64,000 nt of DNA, from positions 124,001-188,000 of the forward strand of contig NZ_CYGX02000009.1 in the NCBI RefSeq assembly GCF_900019265.1, given 5' to 3'. Of the stretch, positions 41,546-51,113 are shown one piece after another. Under the pieces are notes generated by a model, which saw nothing but the letters and a program-made list of their open reading frames with translations, was not told where the DNA came from and ran no database searches. The first letter of the stretch is position 1; each line of letters opens with the position of its first letter. Both the position numbers and the translations under genes were made by a program. This stretch comes from Paraburkholderia ribeironis (GTDB lineage: Bacteria > Pseudomonadota > Gammaproteobacteria > Burkholderiales > Burkholderiaceae).

Positions 41546-42631
41546 CTAGACGGCGGCGGCCAGCGTGGCGTGCACCTCGGCGTCGGGCGCCTGGGTGATC
41601 AGCGTCTCACCGAAACGCTTCAGCAGAATGAATTTGATCGCGCCGGCTTCCGCCTTCTTGTCGACTTGCATGAGCTCGACGTAACGCGCTTCGCCGAGCG
41701 CAGGCGCGCGGGTCGGCAAATGCGCTGCCACGATCACCTCGACCAGACGCCGGCGCGCCGCTTCGTCGAGATAGCCCATGCGCACGGACAGGTCCGCTGC
41801 CATCACCATCCCGCAACCGACTGCCTCGCCGTGCAGCCACTCGCCGTAGCCGAGACCAGCTTCGATCGCATGGCCGAAGGTGTGGCCGAAGTTGAGGATC
41901 GCACGCAGTCCGCCTTCGCGCTCGTCCTGCGCCACCACGGACGCCTTGATCTCGCACGAACGTTTGACCGCTTCGGCGAGTGCCGCGGGTTCGCAGCGAT
42001 TCAACGCGTCGATATTGGCTTCGATCCAGCTGAAGAAGTTCGCATCCGCGATCGCGCCGGTCTTGATCACCTCGGCAATGCCTGCCGCCAGTTCACGCGC
42101 GGGCAGCGTGCGCAGCGCGCCGATGTCGGCGATCACCGCTTGCGGCTGGTAGAACGCGCCGATCATGTTCTTGCCGAGCGGATGATTGATGCCCGTCTTG
42201 CCGCCCACCGACGAATCCACCTGCGACAGCAACGTGGTCGGCACCTGAATGAACGGCACGCCACGCATGTAGCAGGCCGCGGCGAAACCGGTCATATCGC
42301 CGATCACGCCGCCGCCGAGCGCGATCAGCGTGGTCTTGCGGTCGGCGCGCGAGCGCAGCAGCGCGTCGAAAATCAGGTTGAGGGTGTCGAGGTTCTTGTG
42401 CGCTTCGCCGTCCGGCAAAACGACTGTCGACACCTGTTTGCCGAGCGGCGCCAGCGCGGCGCGCAACGTGTCGCCGTAGAGCGGGTCGACCGTGGTATTC
42501 GTGACGATCGTGACCGAACTGCCGGCGATGTGCGGCGCAAACAACGCGGTCTGGCCGATCAGCTCGGCACCGATATGGATGGGGTAGGCGCGCGCGCCCA
42601 ATTCGACGTTGACGGTAATCATACGGTCCAT
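41546..42631 (-). CDS. aroB: 3-dehydroquinate synthase
   Basis: AroB converts DAHP to 3-dehydroquinate, the second step of the shikimate pathway, using NAD and a metal. The 361 residues contain [48 protein letters not shown] and [11 protein letters not shown], with the zinc ligands. ATG 42631 overlaps the aroK stop (TAATG); ATG 42622 is an alternative start. aroK precedes it, as in most Proteobacteria. Confidence 0.97.
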   Translation of the reverse strand: MDRMITVNVELGARAYPIHIGAELIGQTALFAPHIAGSSVTIVTNTTVDPLYGDTLRAALAPLGKQVSTVVLPDGEAHKNLDTLNLIFDALLRSRADRKTTLIALGGGVIGDMTGFAAACYMRGVPFIQVPTTLLSQVDSSVGGKTGINHPLGKNMIGAFYQPQAVIADIGALRTLPARELAAGIAEVIKTGAIADANFFSWIEANIDALNRCEPAALAEAVKRSCEIKASVVAQDEREGGLRAILNFGHTFGHAIEAGLGYGEWLHGEAVGCGMVMAADLSVRMGYLDEAARRRLVEVIVAAHLPTRAPALGEARYVELMQVDKKAEAGAIKFILLKRFGETLITQAPDAEVHATLAAAV

Positions 42632-43182
42632 TATGACGCAGGATGTGTGGCGACGCCGGCCATCTCGAGCTGCATCAGAACCATGTTGACGAGTCCGTTG
42701 ACCGAAGGCCGGCCGGTTTCAATCACGAAATGCGCGCACTCGCGATAAAGCGGGTCACGCACTTCGTAAAGCGCTTCGAGGCGCGCTTTGGGGTCTTCTG
42801 TCTGCAGCAGCGGGCGATTTTTATCGCGCCGGGTTCGCAGCCACAGATCGTGAGGATTGGCGCGCAGATAGATCACCACTCCGCGACTCTTCAGCGCTTC
42901 GCGATTTTCCGGCCGCAGCACCGCGCCGCCGCCGGTCGCCAGCACGATATTGTCGCGCCCGGTGAGCTCGGCAATCACGCTCGCCTCGCGCTCGCGGAAG
43001 CCTGCTTCGCCCTCCAGCTCGAAGATCACCGGGATGCGCGCGCCCGTGCGCGCCTCGATTTCATGGTCGGAATCGAAGAACGGGCGATCGAGACGGCGCG
43101 CAATGGCCCGGCCCACGGTGGTTTTCCCTGCCCCCATGAGCCCTACAAAAAATACGTTGGCGTGTGCGTCCCGCGCTTGCAA
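42631..43182 (-). CDS. aroK: Shikimate kinase
   Basis: AroK phosphorylates shikimate with ATP. The 183-residue form has Walker [14 protein letters not shown], the shikimate-binding [15 protein letters not shown], the [16 protein letters not shown] segment and lid [11 protein letters not shown]. The start is taken as TTG 43182 (reading Met-Gln-Ala-Arg-Asp), with AGAGGA 5 nt upstream; the only upstream ATG at 43284 overlaps the end of pilQ and would add 34 poorly conserved residues. Confidence 0.93.
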   Translation of the reverse strand: MQARDAHANVFFVGLMGAGKTTVGRAIARRLDRPFFDSDHEIEARTGARIPVIFELEGEAGFREREASVIAELTGRDNIVLATGGGAVLRPENREALKSRGVVIYLRANPHDLWLRTRRDKNRPLLQTEDPKARLEALYEVRDPLYRECAHFVIETGRPSVNGLVNMVLMQLEMAGVATHPAS

Positions 43183-43288
43183 CGGTGTCCTCTGGCTAAT
43201 CCGGTATGTTTCGTGCCGCAGCTTACTGGCAAAGCGGCTGCCTTGTCGAGTCTGCGCGCCGCCGCTGGCGAGCGGCGGCGGCATGCCT

Positions 43289-45037
43289 CTAGTTCGTCTG
43301 AACCACGCGCGGCGTGATGAAAACTGCCAGTTCGCTGCGCTGGTCGCGATGCGCCCGATTGCGGAAAAGTGCGCCCAAAACCGGTATTTTGCCCAGGACA
43401 GGTACCCGAGTCACATCGTCCCGGTCGTCGGTCGCGTAGATCCCGCCGATCGACACCGTACCACCATCCTCGACTTCGACGCGTGTTTGCACGTGTTTGG
43501 TGTTGATCGCGGGCCCGGCGTCGGTCTGTTCGCCGACGCTGTCCTTGGCGACGTCGAGGTCCAGCACCACCCGGCCGTCCGGCATGATCTGCGGCTCGAC
43601 CTCCAGTTTGAGCGTGGCCCGGCGAAACTGCACGCCCGACACACCCTGCGCCACCTTGGCCTGATACGGCAGCTCGGTGCCCTGCTCGACCACCGCCTTC
43701 ATCCGGTCCGCGGTCACGACTCGCGGACTCGAGACGATTCTGCCGTGCCCCTCGGCCTCGAGCGCGCTCAGCTCGAGGTTCAGCAGCCGCGTCGCGCCGG
43801 CCGCGAACAAGGTCAGCCCGGCGGTGGCGGCGTCGAAACCGGCGATCGGCCGGGCCGACAGATCGTAGACCGTGCCGTCCGCGCCGCCGCTCAGGCCTTT
43901 CGCGGTCCCGTCCGTGCTCGTGGCTGCGAGCGAGAGCCGCACGCCGAGATTGCGCGAAAACCCATGATCGCCCTCGACGATACGCGCTTCGATCAACACC
44001 TGGCGGGTCGGCCGGTCGACAGCGGCGAGCAGCGCAGCAATCTGCTCGAGCCGCGCGGCGAGATCGGTCACGAACAGCAGATTGGTGCGCGGATCGGCGG
44101 TGACCGCGCCGCGTTTGGACAGCACACGCTGGGTGCCCGAGCCGGTCAGCAGGCGCCGCACATCTTCGGCATGCGCGTAGTGCAGCTCGAACGTGCGGCT
44201 CGCGAGCGGTTCCAGATCGGCGGCCCGCGCGTGCGCTTCGAAGCGCTGCCGCTCGCGCGCAGCCAGCTCGGCCACCGGCGCGACCCAGATCACGTTGCCG
44301 TGGCGCTCCATCGCCAGGTTATTGACGTCGAGCAGGGTATCGAACGCGGTGCGCCATGGCACCTTGTCGAGCCGCAGCGAAACGGCGCCTCGCACTCTTT
44401 CGCTCGCGACGATGTTCAGCCCCGTGAACTCGGCGAATGCTTTGAGCACGGCACCGAGTTCGGCGCGCTGGAAGTTCAGCGAGATCGCTTTGTCGTCGGC
44501 GGCCAGCCTGGCGTCGGCGGCGCTTTTCGGCGCGTCGCCGAGGCGCAGCCGCGGCGGTAACGGCACCGGTGGACCTTCGAGCGCAGCGACGCCGGCGGCA
44601 TCGTCGCCAGGTGGCGCGGCCGCTTGCCTGGGCAGCGGCATGGAACCCGCGGCCGCGGCCGCAAAGTCGTTCGGGTACACGTTGTTTGCTGGCGCTGCCG
44701 TTCGCAATACGGCCGCATCTGCCGATGAATCATCGCGAAACGGGTTCGGCACTTCAGTGGCAACTTCCCTGGCACCTTCAGCGCCAACCGCACGCGGCAG
44801 TGGCGCCGCATCGTACGGGGAGTCGACAGGCGCAACCTGATCGTCGAGCGGCATCGAGCCTGGCAGCGGCGGCAGCGTTGGCAGCGGTGGCGTTGAAGCC
44901 CGAGCAATGCCTGCGCATAGCGCCGCGCTGACAAAAAGACCGGCGCACGCGCGGCTCATCCACACCCCACGGATCCCGCGCGAAGCGCGAGCGCCGCCGC
45001 GCGAGGCCGCCGGGATCAATGTTTTCACCCGCATCAT
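43289..45037 (-). CDS. pilQ: Type IV pilus/competence secretin PilQ
   Basis: A 582-residue secretin forming the outer-membrane pore for type IV pili or DNA uptake. It has a signal peptide ([17 protein letters not shown] after about 26 extra residues, hence a possible later start), a Pro/Ala-rich linker to about 170, N domains ([37 protein letters not shown]), and a C-terminal secretin domain ([39 protein letters not shown]). The Met-Met start at 45037 overlaps the pilO/P stop. Confidence 0.93.
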   Translation of the reverse strand: MMRVKTLIPAASRGGARASRGIRGVWMSRACAGLFVSAALCAGIARASTPPLPTLPPLPGSMPLDDQVAPVDSPYDAAPLPRAVGAEGAREVATEVPNPFRDDSSADAAVLRTAAPANNVYPNDFAAAAAGSMPLPRQAAAPPGDDAAGVAALEGPPVPLPPRLRLGDAPKSAADARLAADDKAISLNFQRAELGAVLKAFAEFTGLNIVASERVRGAVSLRLDKVPWRTAFDTLLDVNNLAMERHGNVIWVAPVAELAARERQRFEAHARAADLEPLASRTFELHYAHAEDVRRLLTGSGTQRVLSKRGAVTADPRTNLLFVTDLAARLEQIAALLAAVDRPTRQVLIEARIVEGDHGFSRNLGVRLSLAATSTDGTAKGLSGGADGTVYDLSARPIAGFDAATAGLTLFAAGATRLLNLELSALEAEGHGRIVSSPRVVTADRMKAVVEQGTELPYQAKVAQGVSGVQFRRATLKLEVEPQIMPDGRVVLDLDVAKDSVGEQTDAGPAINTKHVQTRVEVEDGGTVSIGGIYATDDRDDVTRVPVLGKIPVLGALFRNRAHRDQRSELAVFITPRVVQTN

Positions 45038-45957
45038 CAGGAAGCCTCCGTCAGCGTCAGCGTGCGCGTCGTGCCGCCTCTGGCTAGCGTAATGCCGAGC
45101 GCGTCGAGCCGCGTCACGCGCTCATCGCCCAACTGCTGCCCGGGCACGGCGGTCGTCGCGCCATCCGGCGTATCGAGCAACGCCAGCGCACGCGTGCGAT
45201 CGCGCAGCAATCCGGTCAGACGCAGCAGCGACACGTCGGGCGAGTCGTCGCCTGCCTGCATCTGCGGCAGCGAGAACGGATCGAAGAACACGATGTCTTC
45301 GTCGTCGTCCGCGCCGAGGCTGGCGTCGTCGAACGCGTGCGCAGCGTCATTCGAAGGAGCCGGCCGCAGAGCGCGAAACACGCGCAGCGTGGCGCTCACT
45401 GACAGCGCCGCGGCGTCATGCTTGAGCGTCACGTCGACGGGAACGATCAGCACCGGCAGATCCGACAGCCCACGCATAAACGCCATCAGGTGCACGAAAT
45501 CCGTGTGCGCGGTGAGCTGCAACGGACGCACGCTTTCGACGCCCTCGCCGCTGGCCGCACCCGGTTCGAGCGCAAGCAACGCGACGCGATTCTGCGCGGC
45601 CAGTTCGGAGACGATGCGCACATCGTCCGCGGAACTCCACGGCGCCGCCGAAGGCACGGTCGGGCTCGCGGAAGTTGCGCGGCGCAGCGCAGGCAATTGC
45701 GCGAGCGCGCGCCGCGCTTGCGCGAGACGTTGGGCGCTGGCCGCCAGGGCCGCACGGCTCGCCTCGACTCCGCCGAGATCGGCGACGATCCAGCCATGCG
45801 CGCCAAGGCCAAACACCAGCGCTGCAATCAGCAACGCGACCAGCCAGCGGCGGCGCCGGCTCCATGCATGAAGCGGCACGCGCAGCCGCTTCATGCAATC
45901 GGAAAGAAAAAGTTGGGCGCCTGTCGCGCCACCTGCATCGACAAAGATCGTACTCAT
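45037..45957 (-). CDS. PilO-PilP fusion-like pilus assembly protein
   Basis: A 306-residue protein. Residues 20-60 hold a basic stretch and one inner-membrane helix (WLVALLIAALVFGLGAHGWI), then a coiled region and a ferredoxin-like PilO domain (LTAHTDFVHLMAFMRGLSDL). From about residue 215 comes a PilP-like part: FFDPFSLPQMQAG, a flexible linker, LRLTGLLRDRTRALALLD and GQQLGDERVTRLDALGITL. No separate pilP gene exists between here and pilQ, so both functions seem joined. ATG 45957 overlaps the pilN stop; the frame upstream is a shadow of pilN. Confidence 0.8.
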   Translation of the reverse strand: MSTIFVDAGGATGAQLFLSDCMKRLRVPLHAWSRRRRWLVALLIAALVFGLGAHGWIVADLGGVEASRAALAASAQRLAQARRALAQLPALRRATSASPTVPSAAPWSSADDVRIVSELAAQNRVALLALEPGAASGEGVESVRPLQLTAHTDFVHLMAFMRGLSDLPVLIVPVDVTLKHDAAALSVSATLRVFRALRPAPSNDAAHAFDDASLGADDDEDIVFFDPFSLPQMQAGDDSPDVSLLRLTGLLRDRTRALALLDTPDGATTAVPGQQLGDERVTRLDALGITLARGGTTRTLTLTEAS

Positions 45958-46679
45958 TTCGCACCCCTTGATGGTTCGGACTTCACAGGACGCGCCGCCG
46001 CGGCGACGCCCGAGTGGGCGGCTTTCGGCACCGGGTCGTCCCAGCGCAGGCGCGCGCCGAACTCGACGGGGCCCATCACGCTTTCGTCCACGGGCGCGCT
46101 GCCGCGTGCCGTCGAGCGATGCAGGTCGTTCATCTCCGCGCCCTTCACGCCGCGAATCGCGCTCAATCGTTTGAGCCACTCGGCCGACGCGAGATGTCCA
46201 CGCGACGTCGCGAGCAACTCCGTCTCGTGCTCACGCTGGCGCAATTGCCGCAACACCACGCCGTCGCCAGGTTCGAAGCTCAGCGCTTCGAGCAGATCGA
46301 GCAGATGCGTGAGTGGCTCGGACAAGCTCGCCGCACGCGCCGCGCGTTTGTGCGACTCGTCCTGCGCCCGCTGCAATTTCGCGTGCTCTGCAAGTGGCGC
46401 GGTCAGTTGCGTGAGGGTGTGTTCGATCGACGCGCGCTGCGCGTCGAGCCGTGCCTTCCCGAATGCCTGCCATCCTGCCAACACCAGGACAGCGACACCA
46501 CCAGCGACCGCCGCGCCGACCCATTGGCGCACACAGCGCCGGCGTGCAAGCCGTGCATTGCGCTGCCGGTAGGGCAGCAGATTGAAGCCGCCGAGCCATG
46601 GCAAGACGAAGCGCGCATCGCGCCCGGCATCCGACGGCCGTGAACCGGCCGCGTGCAAGAGCGAAAGGTCGCGCATCAT
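45954..46679 (-). CDS. pilN: Pilus assembly protein PilN
   Basis: A 241-residue protein with the cytoplasmic FNLLPYRQRN motif (32-41) that binds PilM, one helix at about 54-70 and a periplasmic coiled/ferredoxin-like domain. The Met-Met start at 46679 overlaps the pilM stop. The final 40 residues are basic and Pro/Ala-rich. Part of the inner-membrane alignment complex PilMNOP. Confidence 0.88.
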   Translation of the reverse strand: MMRDLSLLHAAGSRPSDAGRDARFVLPWLGGFNLLPYRQRNARLARRRCVRQWVGAAVAGGVAVLVLAGWQAFGKARLDAQRASIEHTLTQLTAPLAEHAKLQRAQDESHKRAARAASLSEPLTHLLDLLEALSFEPGDGVVLRQLRQREHETELLATSRGHLASAEWLKRLSAIRGVKGAEMNDLHRSTARGSAPVDESVMGPVEFGARLRWDDPVPKAAHSGVAAAARPVKSEPSRGAK

Positions 46680-47668
46680 TCGAACACCCCACGCAACGCA
46701 AGTCCGAATGCGACCGCGCCGGCCGGCTCATGCAACAACGCATCGCTCAACGGTCGCACGAGGCCGCCCAGCGCGGCGCATTCGAACGGCAACACCGTGC
46801 AGCCCAATACGTCCGCGATATCCGCAAGCGAGAAGCCCACGCCGTCGAGCAGATCGACTTCGCCGCTCACCAGCGTGCAGTCGAACACCGGACCGTGGAC
46901 GAGATCGCGCAACGCATCGGCAAGATCGGTGTGCTCCGGCGCGGGATAACGCATCTCGCCGGCAATGCTGTCGTCGACGATGTGCCATCCGTAGACTCCA
47001 TCCGTGCCGATCCACAACGCCGCATACGGCTCGTGCGGATCCAGTTCGCGACTTGCCGCGTAGCGCATCGCGCGCAGCGCCGCATGCGGCTCTCCATCGA
47101 CGGCGCTCAGTGAGATTCCGGCCGTCGCCGCGCACTCCATACGCGCTTCGAGGTGCTGGCGCGCGGTAGTGGCGATCGTCACCGAGCGCACTGGCGACGG
47201 CGCTTCATCGACAAACCAGTCGACGGCCAGCGCGTGCCGTTCGAGACCGGCGATGCGCTCCGCCTCGCCCAGCACCGCCGGTGCGAGGCCGGCGAGCGCA
47301 TACCCACCGTCTTCCGCACAATGGCTTTGCGCAGCAAGCCGCGCGAGCGGCACCGTGGTGGTCAACGTGGCCGACGCGGGCAGCGCCATCGCGCATTGCA
47401 ACGCATGCGTCGCGCACGCTCGCGGCAGCCCGGCAAATGCGTCGCGCAACGCACGCGCCACCGCCTGCCGATCGGCGATCTCGGTGCCGGCCATTGCGCC
47501 GGCGGCCAGCGGCACGGTGCTGGCGTATTCGAGATGCAGCGCACCGCGTGCGCGCGAACGCTGACTCAACACGACCAGACGCACGCTTTGCGAACCGATA
47601 TCGATGCCGGCGGCAAACCGCTGCCGGCCTGATTGCATGGCTTGAAGCCATGAGTTTTTGAATGCCAT
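46676..47668 (-). CDS. pilM: Pilus assembly protein PilM
   Basis: A 330-residue actin-like ATPase of the FtsA fold that binds PilN in the cytoplasm. FAAGIDIGSQSVRLVVLS is the first phosphate loop and PAPEHTDLADALRDLV with LVSGEVDLLDGVGF covers the later fold. ATG 47668 is chosen because GAGGG lies 5 nt upstream. It is the first gene of the pilMN(OP)Q-aroKB-dgt run. Confidence 0.9.
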   Translation of the reverse strand: MAFKNSWLQAMQSGRQRFAAGIDIGSQSVRLVVLSQRSRARGALHLEYASTVPLAAGAMAGTEIADRQAVARALRDAFAGLPRACATHALQCAMALPASATLTTTVPLARLAAQSHCAEDGGYALAGLAPAVLGEAERIAGLERHALAVDWFVDEAPSPVRSVTIATTARQHLEARMECAATAGISLSAVDGEPHAALRAMRYAASRELDPHEPYAALWIGTDGVYGWHIVDDSIAGEMRYPAPEHTDLADALRDLVHGPVFDCTLVSGEVDLLDGVGFSLADIADVLGCTVLPFECAALGGLVRPLSDALLHEPAGAVAFGLALRGVFE

Positions 47669-47893
47669 CACGCCCTCCCCTCTGACGCACGCGACGAACC
47701 ATTCGAACGCGAGTGACAAGGGAGAATTGTGCGGAGCCGCGGCGTCGCGCGACACTCGGCCGAATGGCTAACGTTGCGCGCGACGCGCCCTGCGCGGCAT
47801 CAAAGGGGCTACAGTGAAGTCATTGCCGCGCCGCGTGCGCCGCCCCGTCAAGCACTGTTCGTAAGCAGGCCGAAAGCTGAAAAGCGAGGCGGC

Positions 47894-47899
47894 TATAAT
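47894..47899 (+). promoter_or_regulatory. Candidate -10 box of the PBP1A gene
   Basis: TATAAT on the plus strand 25 bp before the start, in the 256-bp divergent gap with pilM. No close match to TTGACA is found at 16-18 bp, so support is moderate. Confidence 0.45.
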
Positions 47900-47924
47900 C
47901 GCGGGACTGTTTTTTGGTGTACAT

Positions 47925-50324
47925 ATGCAATCCACGTCTCCTACGTCCCCGCCGCCTGCGCCTCAGAAGCGCAAACGTCCGCTCTGGCTGACGCTCATCC
48001 TCGGTTTTGTCGGTCTGATCATTGCGGGCATTCTGTGCGTGGCGCTGGTGCTCGGTTACGCGCTGGTGGTCGCCACGCCAAACTTGCCGTCGCTCGATGC
48101 GCTGACCGACTACCGGCCCAAGGTGCCGCTGCGCATCTACACGGCCGACCACGTGCTGATCGGCGAATTCGGCGAGGAACGGCGTGACATCGTGCATATT
48201 CAGGACGTGCCCGACAGCCTGAAGAAGGCGATCCTCGCCATCGAAGACGCGCGCTTCTACGATCACGGCGGCGTTGATCTCACCGGCATTGCCCGCGCGG
48301 GCATCGTGGCGCTGACAAATGGCCACGCGACGCAAGGCGCCAGCACGATCACGATGCAGGTGGCGCGCAACTTCTTTCTATCGAGCGAGAAGACCTACAC
48401 GCGCAAGATCTACGAGATGCTGCTCGCCTACAAGATCGAGTCGAAGTTGACCAAAGATCAGATTCTCGAGGTGTACATGAATCAGATCTATCTCGGTCAG
48501 CGCGCGTACGGTTTCGCGAGCGCGGCGCGGGTGTACTTCGGCAAGGACCTGAAGGATCTGACGCTGGCCGAATCGGCGATGCTGGCCGGCTTGCCGAAGG
48601 CGCCGTCCGCATACAACCCGGTGGTCAATCCGAAGCGGGCGAAGGTGCGTCAGGAGTACATCCTGCAGCGCATGTATGAACTGCACTACATCACTCAGCA
48701 GCAATACGACGACGCAAGCAGGCAGGCGCTCGTCGTCAAGAGTGCCGGCAAGGAGTTCAGCGTGCACGCCGAGTACATCGCGGAAATGGTGCGGCAGATC
48801 ATGTACGCGCAGTATCGCGAAGAAGCGTACACGCGCGGCCTGAACGTCGTGACTACGATCGACTCGGCCGATCAGGACGTCGCCTACCGGGCGCTGCGCA
48901 AGGGTCTGATGGACTACGAACGCCGCCACGGCTATCGCGGGCCGGAGGCGTTCATCGATCTGCCGGCCGATGCGCAGGACCGCGAACAGGAAATCGACGA
49001 CGCGTTGCTCGAGCATCCGGACAACGGCGAAATCATCGCCGCGGTGGTCACCGCGGCGAGCCCGAAGCAGGTGCAGGCTACGTTCATCGATGGCAATGTC
49101 GCGACCATCCAGGGCGATGGCCTGCGGTTTGCGCAGTTTGCGCTCAGTGCGCGCGCCCAGCCCAATCAGCGCGTGCGGCCCGGCGCGATCATCCGGCTCG
49201 CGAAGAACGACGACGGCGACTGGTCGATCACGCAATTGCCGCAAGTGGAAGGCGCGTTCATTTCGGTGATCCCGCGCGACGGTGCGATTCGTGCGCTGGT
49301 CGGCGGCTTCGACTTCAACAAGAACAAGTTCAATCACGTGACCCAGGCGTGGCGTCAGCCGGGCTCGAGCTTCAAGCCGTTCATCTATTCGGCGTCGCTC
49401 GAAAAGGGACTCGGACCGGCCACCGTGATCAACGACGCGCCGCTCTTTTTCAGCGCTGCCGAGACCGGCGGGCAGGCGTGGGAACCAAAGAACTACGGTG
49501 GCGGTTTCGACGGTCCGATGACCATGCGCACCGCGCTGCAAAAGTCGAAGAACATGGTGTCGATTCGCATCCTGAACCAGATCGGCACGAAGTACGCGCA
49601 GCAGTACATCACGCGCTTCGGCTTCGACGCGGACCGTCACCCGGCTTATCTGCCGATGGCACTCGGCGCGGGTCTCGTCACTCCGTTGCAGATGGCAGGC
49701 GCGTTTTCGGTGTTCGCCAACGGCGGCTACCGGATCAATCCATACCTGATCGCCGAAGTCACCGATCAGCGCGGCGTCGTGGTGGCGCATGCGCAGCCGC
49801 TGGTCGCCGCGCAAAGCGCGCCGTACGCGATCGAGCCGCGCAACGCATACGTGATGAACAGCCTGCTGCAGAGCGTCGCGCAACGCGGCACGGGCGCAAA
49901 GAGCAACGTGCTCAAACGTACCGATCTCGCCGGCAAGACGGGCACGACCAACGATTCACGCGACGCGTGGTTCGCCGGTTATCAACACACGTTGACGGCC
50001 ATCGCGTGGATCGGCTACGACAATCCGCGCAGTCTCGGCGACAAGGAAACCGGCGGCGGCCTCGCATTGCCGGTATGGATCGAGTACATGGGACGCGCAC
50101 TCAAAGGCGTGCCGGAGTACAAGATGCCGATGCCCGACGGCGTGGTCGAACTCGGCTCGGAGCTTTATCTCGACGGCTTCACGCCGGGGCACGGGTTCGT
50201 CGCAACGGTAGGCGTCAGTCAGGCGACGCTGGATGCCGAGGCGAGCGGCCCATCAGCGGCCGCGCCCGAGCAGGTCGGCGAGCAGGAGAAGCAGAACATC
50301 ATGAATCTGTTCCGCGGCCACTGA
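47925..50324 (+). CDS. mrcA: Penicillin-binding protein 1A (glycosyltransferase/transpeptidase)
   Basis: A 799-residue bifunctional peptidoglycan synthase. A cytoplasmic Pro-rich N-end and one helix (about 20-48) precede the GT51 domain with the catalytic Glu in AIEDARFYDHGG and the QGASTITMQVARNFFL motif. An OB-like insertion follows, then the transpeptidase domain with SxxK in PGSSFKPF (about 480), SKN (about 541) and KTGT (about 670). Beta-lactam target. Divergent from pilM, the same arrangement as in Pseudomonas and E. coli relatives. Confidence 0.96.
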   Translation: MQSTSPTSPPPAPQKRKRPLWLTLILGFVGLIIAGILCVALVLGYALVVATPNLPSLDALTDYRPKVPLRIYTADHVLIGEFGEERRDIVHIQDVPDSLKKAILAIEDARFYDHGGVDLTGIARAGIVALTNGHATQGASTITMQVARNFFLSSEKTYTRKIYEMLLAYKIESKLTKDQILEVYMNQIYLGQRAYGFASAARVYFGKDLKDLTLAESAMLAGLPKAPSAYNPVVNPKRAKVRQEYILQRMYELHYITQQQYDDASRQALVVKSAGKEFSVHAEYIAEMVRQIMYAQYREEAYTRGLNVVTTIDSADQDVAYRALRKGLMDYERRHGYRGPEAFIDLPADAQDREQEIDDALLEHPDNGEIIAAVVTAASPKQVQATFIDGNVATIQGDGLRFAQFALSARAQPNQRVRPGAIIRLAKNDDGDWSITQLPQVEGAFISVIPRDGAIRALVGGFDFNKNKFNHVTQAWRQPGSSFKPFIYSASLEKGLGPATVINDAPLFFSAAETGGQAWEPKNYGGGFDGPMTMRTALQKSKNMVSIRILNQIGTKYAQQYITRFGFDADRHPAYLPMALGAGLVTPLQMAGAFSVFANGGYRINPYLIAEVTDQRGVVVAHAQPLVAAQSAPYAIEPRNAYVMNSLLQSVAQRGTGAKSNVLKRTDLAGKTGTTNDSRDAWFAGYQHTLTAIAWIGYDNPRSLGDKETGGGLALPVWIEYMGRALKGVPEYKMPMPDGVVELGSELYLDGFTPGHGFVATVGVSQATLDAEASGPSAAAPEQVGEQEKQNIMNLFRGH

Positions 50325-50353
50325 CGGCTTGCCAACGTACGTTGTGCGTTGGA

Positions 50354-50394
50354 AAAAACAAAACCGCCGCGCATCGAGCGCGGCGGTTTTGTTT
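50354..50394. terminator. Bidirectional terminator between mrcA and cyaY
   Basis: A perfect 18-bp stem with loop ATCGA. The outer part is A-rich on one side and T-rich on the other (AAAACAAAACC/GGTTTTGTTTT), so it works for both convergent genes. Confidence 0.93.
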
Positions 50395-50418
50395 TGGGCG
50401 GTTGCTTCGTGGCTCTCG

Positions 50419-50736
50419 TCAAGCCTCGAAGTGCACCGGCTCGCCGGCCTGCTGCGTCGCGTACTCCGAGAGCGCGGCGAAAAACTCGGCGCCGCTGCGC
50501 GTGTCGCGCCATTCGCCATCGACGAACCGGAAGTGAAAGCCACCCGCTTTCGCAGCGATCCAGATCTCGCGCATCGGCGGTTGAAGGTTGACGATGATCT
50601 TCGAGCGATTCTCGAATTCGAGGGTCAGGACGTTGCCGCTGCGCTCGATTTCGATGTCCGCGTCGGTGTCGTCGAGCCCGCGTTCGATGGCGGCTAGCGC
50701 GGCTTCCGCGCGGGTCAGGTAATCATTATCGGACAT
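50419..50736 (-). CDS. cyaY: Frataxin homologue CyaY
   Basis: A 105-residue frataxin-like iron-binding protein that modulates iron-sulfur cluster assembly on IscS. The acidic first helix ([19 protein letters not shown]) and [23 protein letters not shown] with [12 protein letters not shown] are diagnostic. ATG 50736 has GGAG 7 nt upstream. Divergent from lptM, the usual arrangement. Confidence 0.95.
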   Translation of the reverse strand: MSDNDYLTRAEAALAAIERGLDDTDADIEIERSGNVLTLEFENRSKIIVNLQPPMREIWIAAKAGGFHFRFVDGEWRDTRSGAEFFAALSEYATQQAGEPVHFEA

Positions 50737-50771
50737 GCTAAACTCCATCGATTATTTATTCAGGGACAGTC

Positions 50772-51104
50772 ATGCGAGTCGTCACTCGGATGCGCGCGGC
50801 GGCGCCCAGCCGCGCGATTGTAGCGGTTTTGGCCATTCTCGCAGGTTGTGCACTGGCCGGCTGCGGGCAACGCGGTTCGCTCTATTTGCCCACGGTACCA
50901 CCGCTGCCCGCCCCTCCCGCTCAGCGCACGCAAACGCCACCGGACCAGACGAAACCGGACACCGACAACGCTGCCGACACGAGCAGCGTGCCGGACACCT
51001 CGGGCACGCCGCTCTCGCTAGCACCGGAAACCGAACTCGCCACACCGCCCGCATCCGGCGGCACGGCCCCGCTACCTGCCTCCGCCGTCCCTCCCGCTCA
51101 ATAA
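50772..51104 (+). CDS. lptM: LPS-assembly lipoprotein LptM (YifL-like)
   Basis: A 110-residue small lipoprotein. The segment LAGCGQRGSLYLP (Cys31) is the LptM/YifL signature; E. coli LptM helps LptD maturation at the outer membrane. The mature part is otherwise a low-complexity Pro/Thr/Ala tail. ATG 50772 or the in-frame ATG 50790 may start it. lysA follows 9 bp later, as in E. coli-like yifL-dapF and other lysA-linked loci. Confidence 0.88.
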   Translation: MRVVTRMRAAAPSRAIVAVLAILAGCALAGCGQRGSLYLPTVPPLPAPPAQRTQTPPDQTKPDTDNAADTSSVPDTSGTPLSLAPETELATPPASGGTAPLPASAVPPAQ

Positions 51105-51113
51105 GACTTTCGC

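Noticed and set aside
48378..49883. A 501-codon minus frame opposite the PBP1A gene
   Set aside because: Shadow of mrcA; its composition is dominated by Arg, Val and Asp and no family motif is seen, while the plus frame has all PBP motifs.
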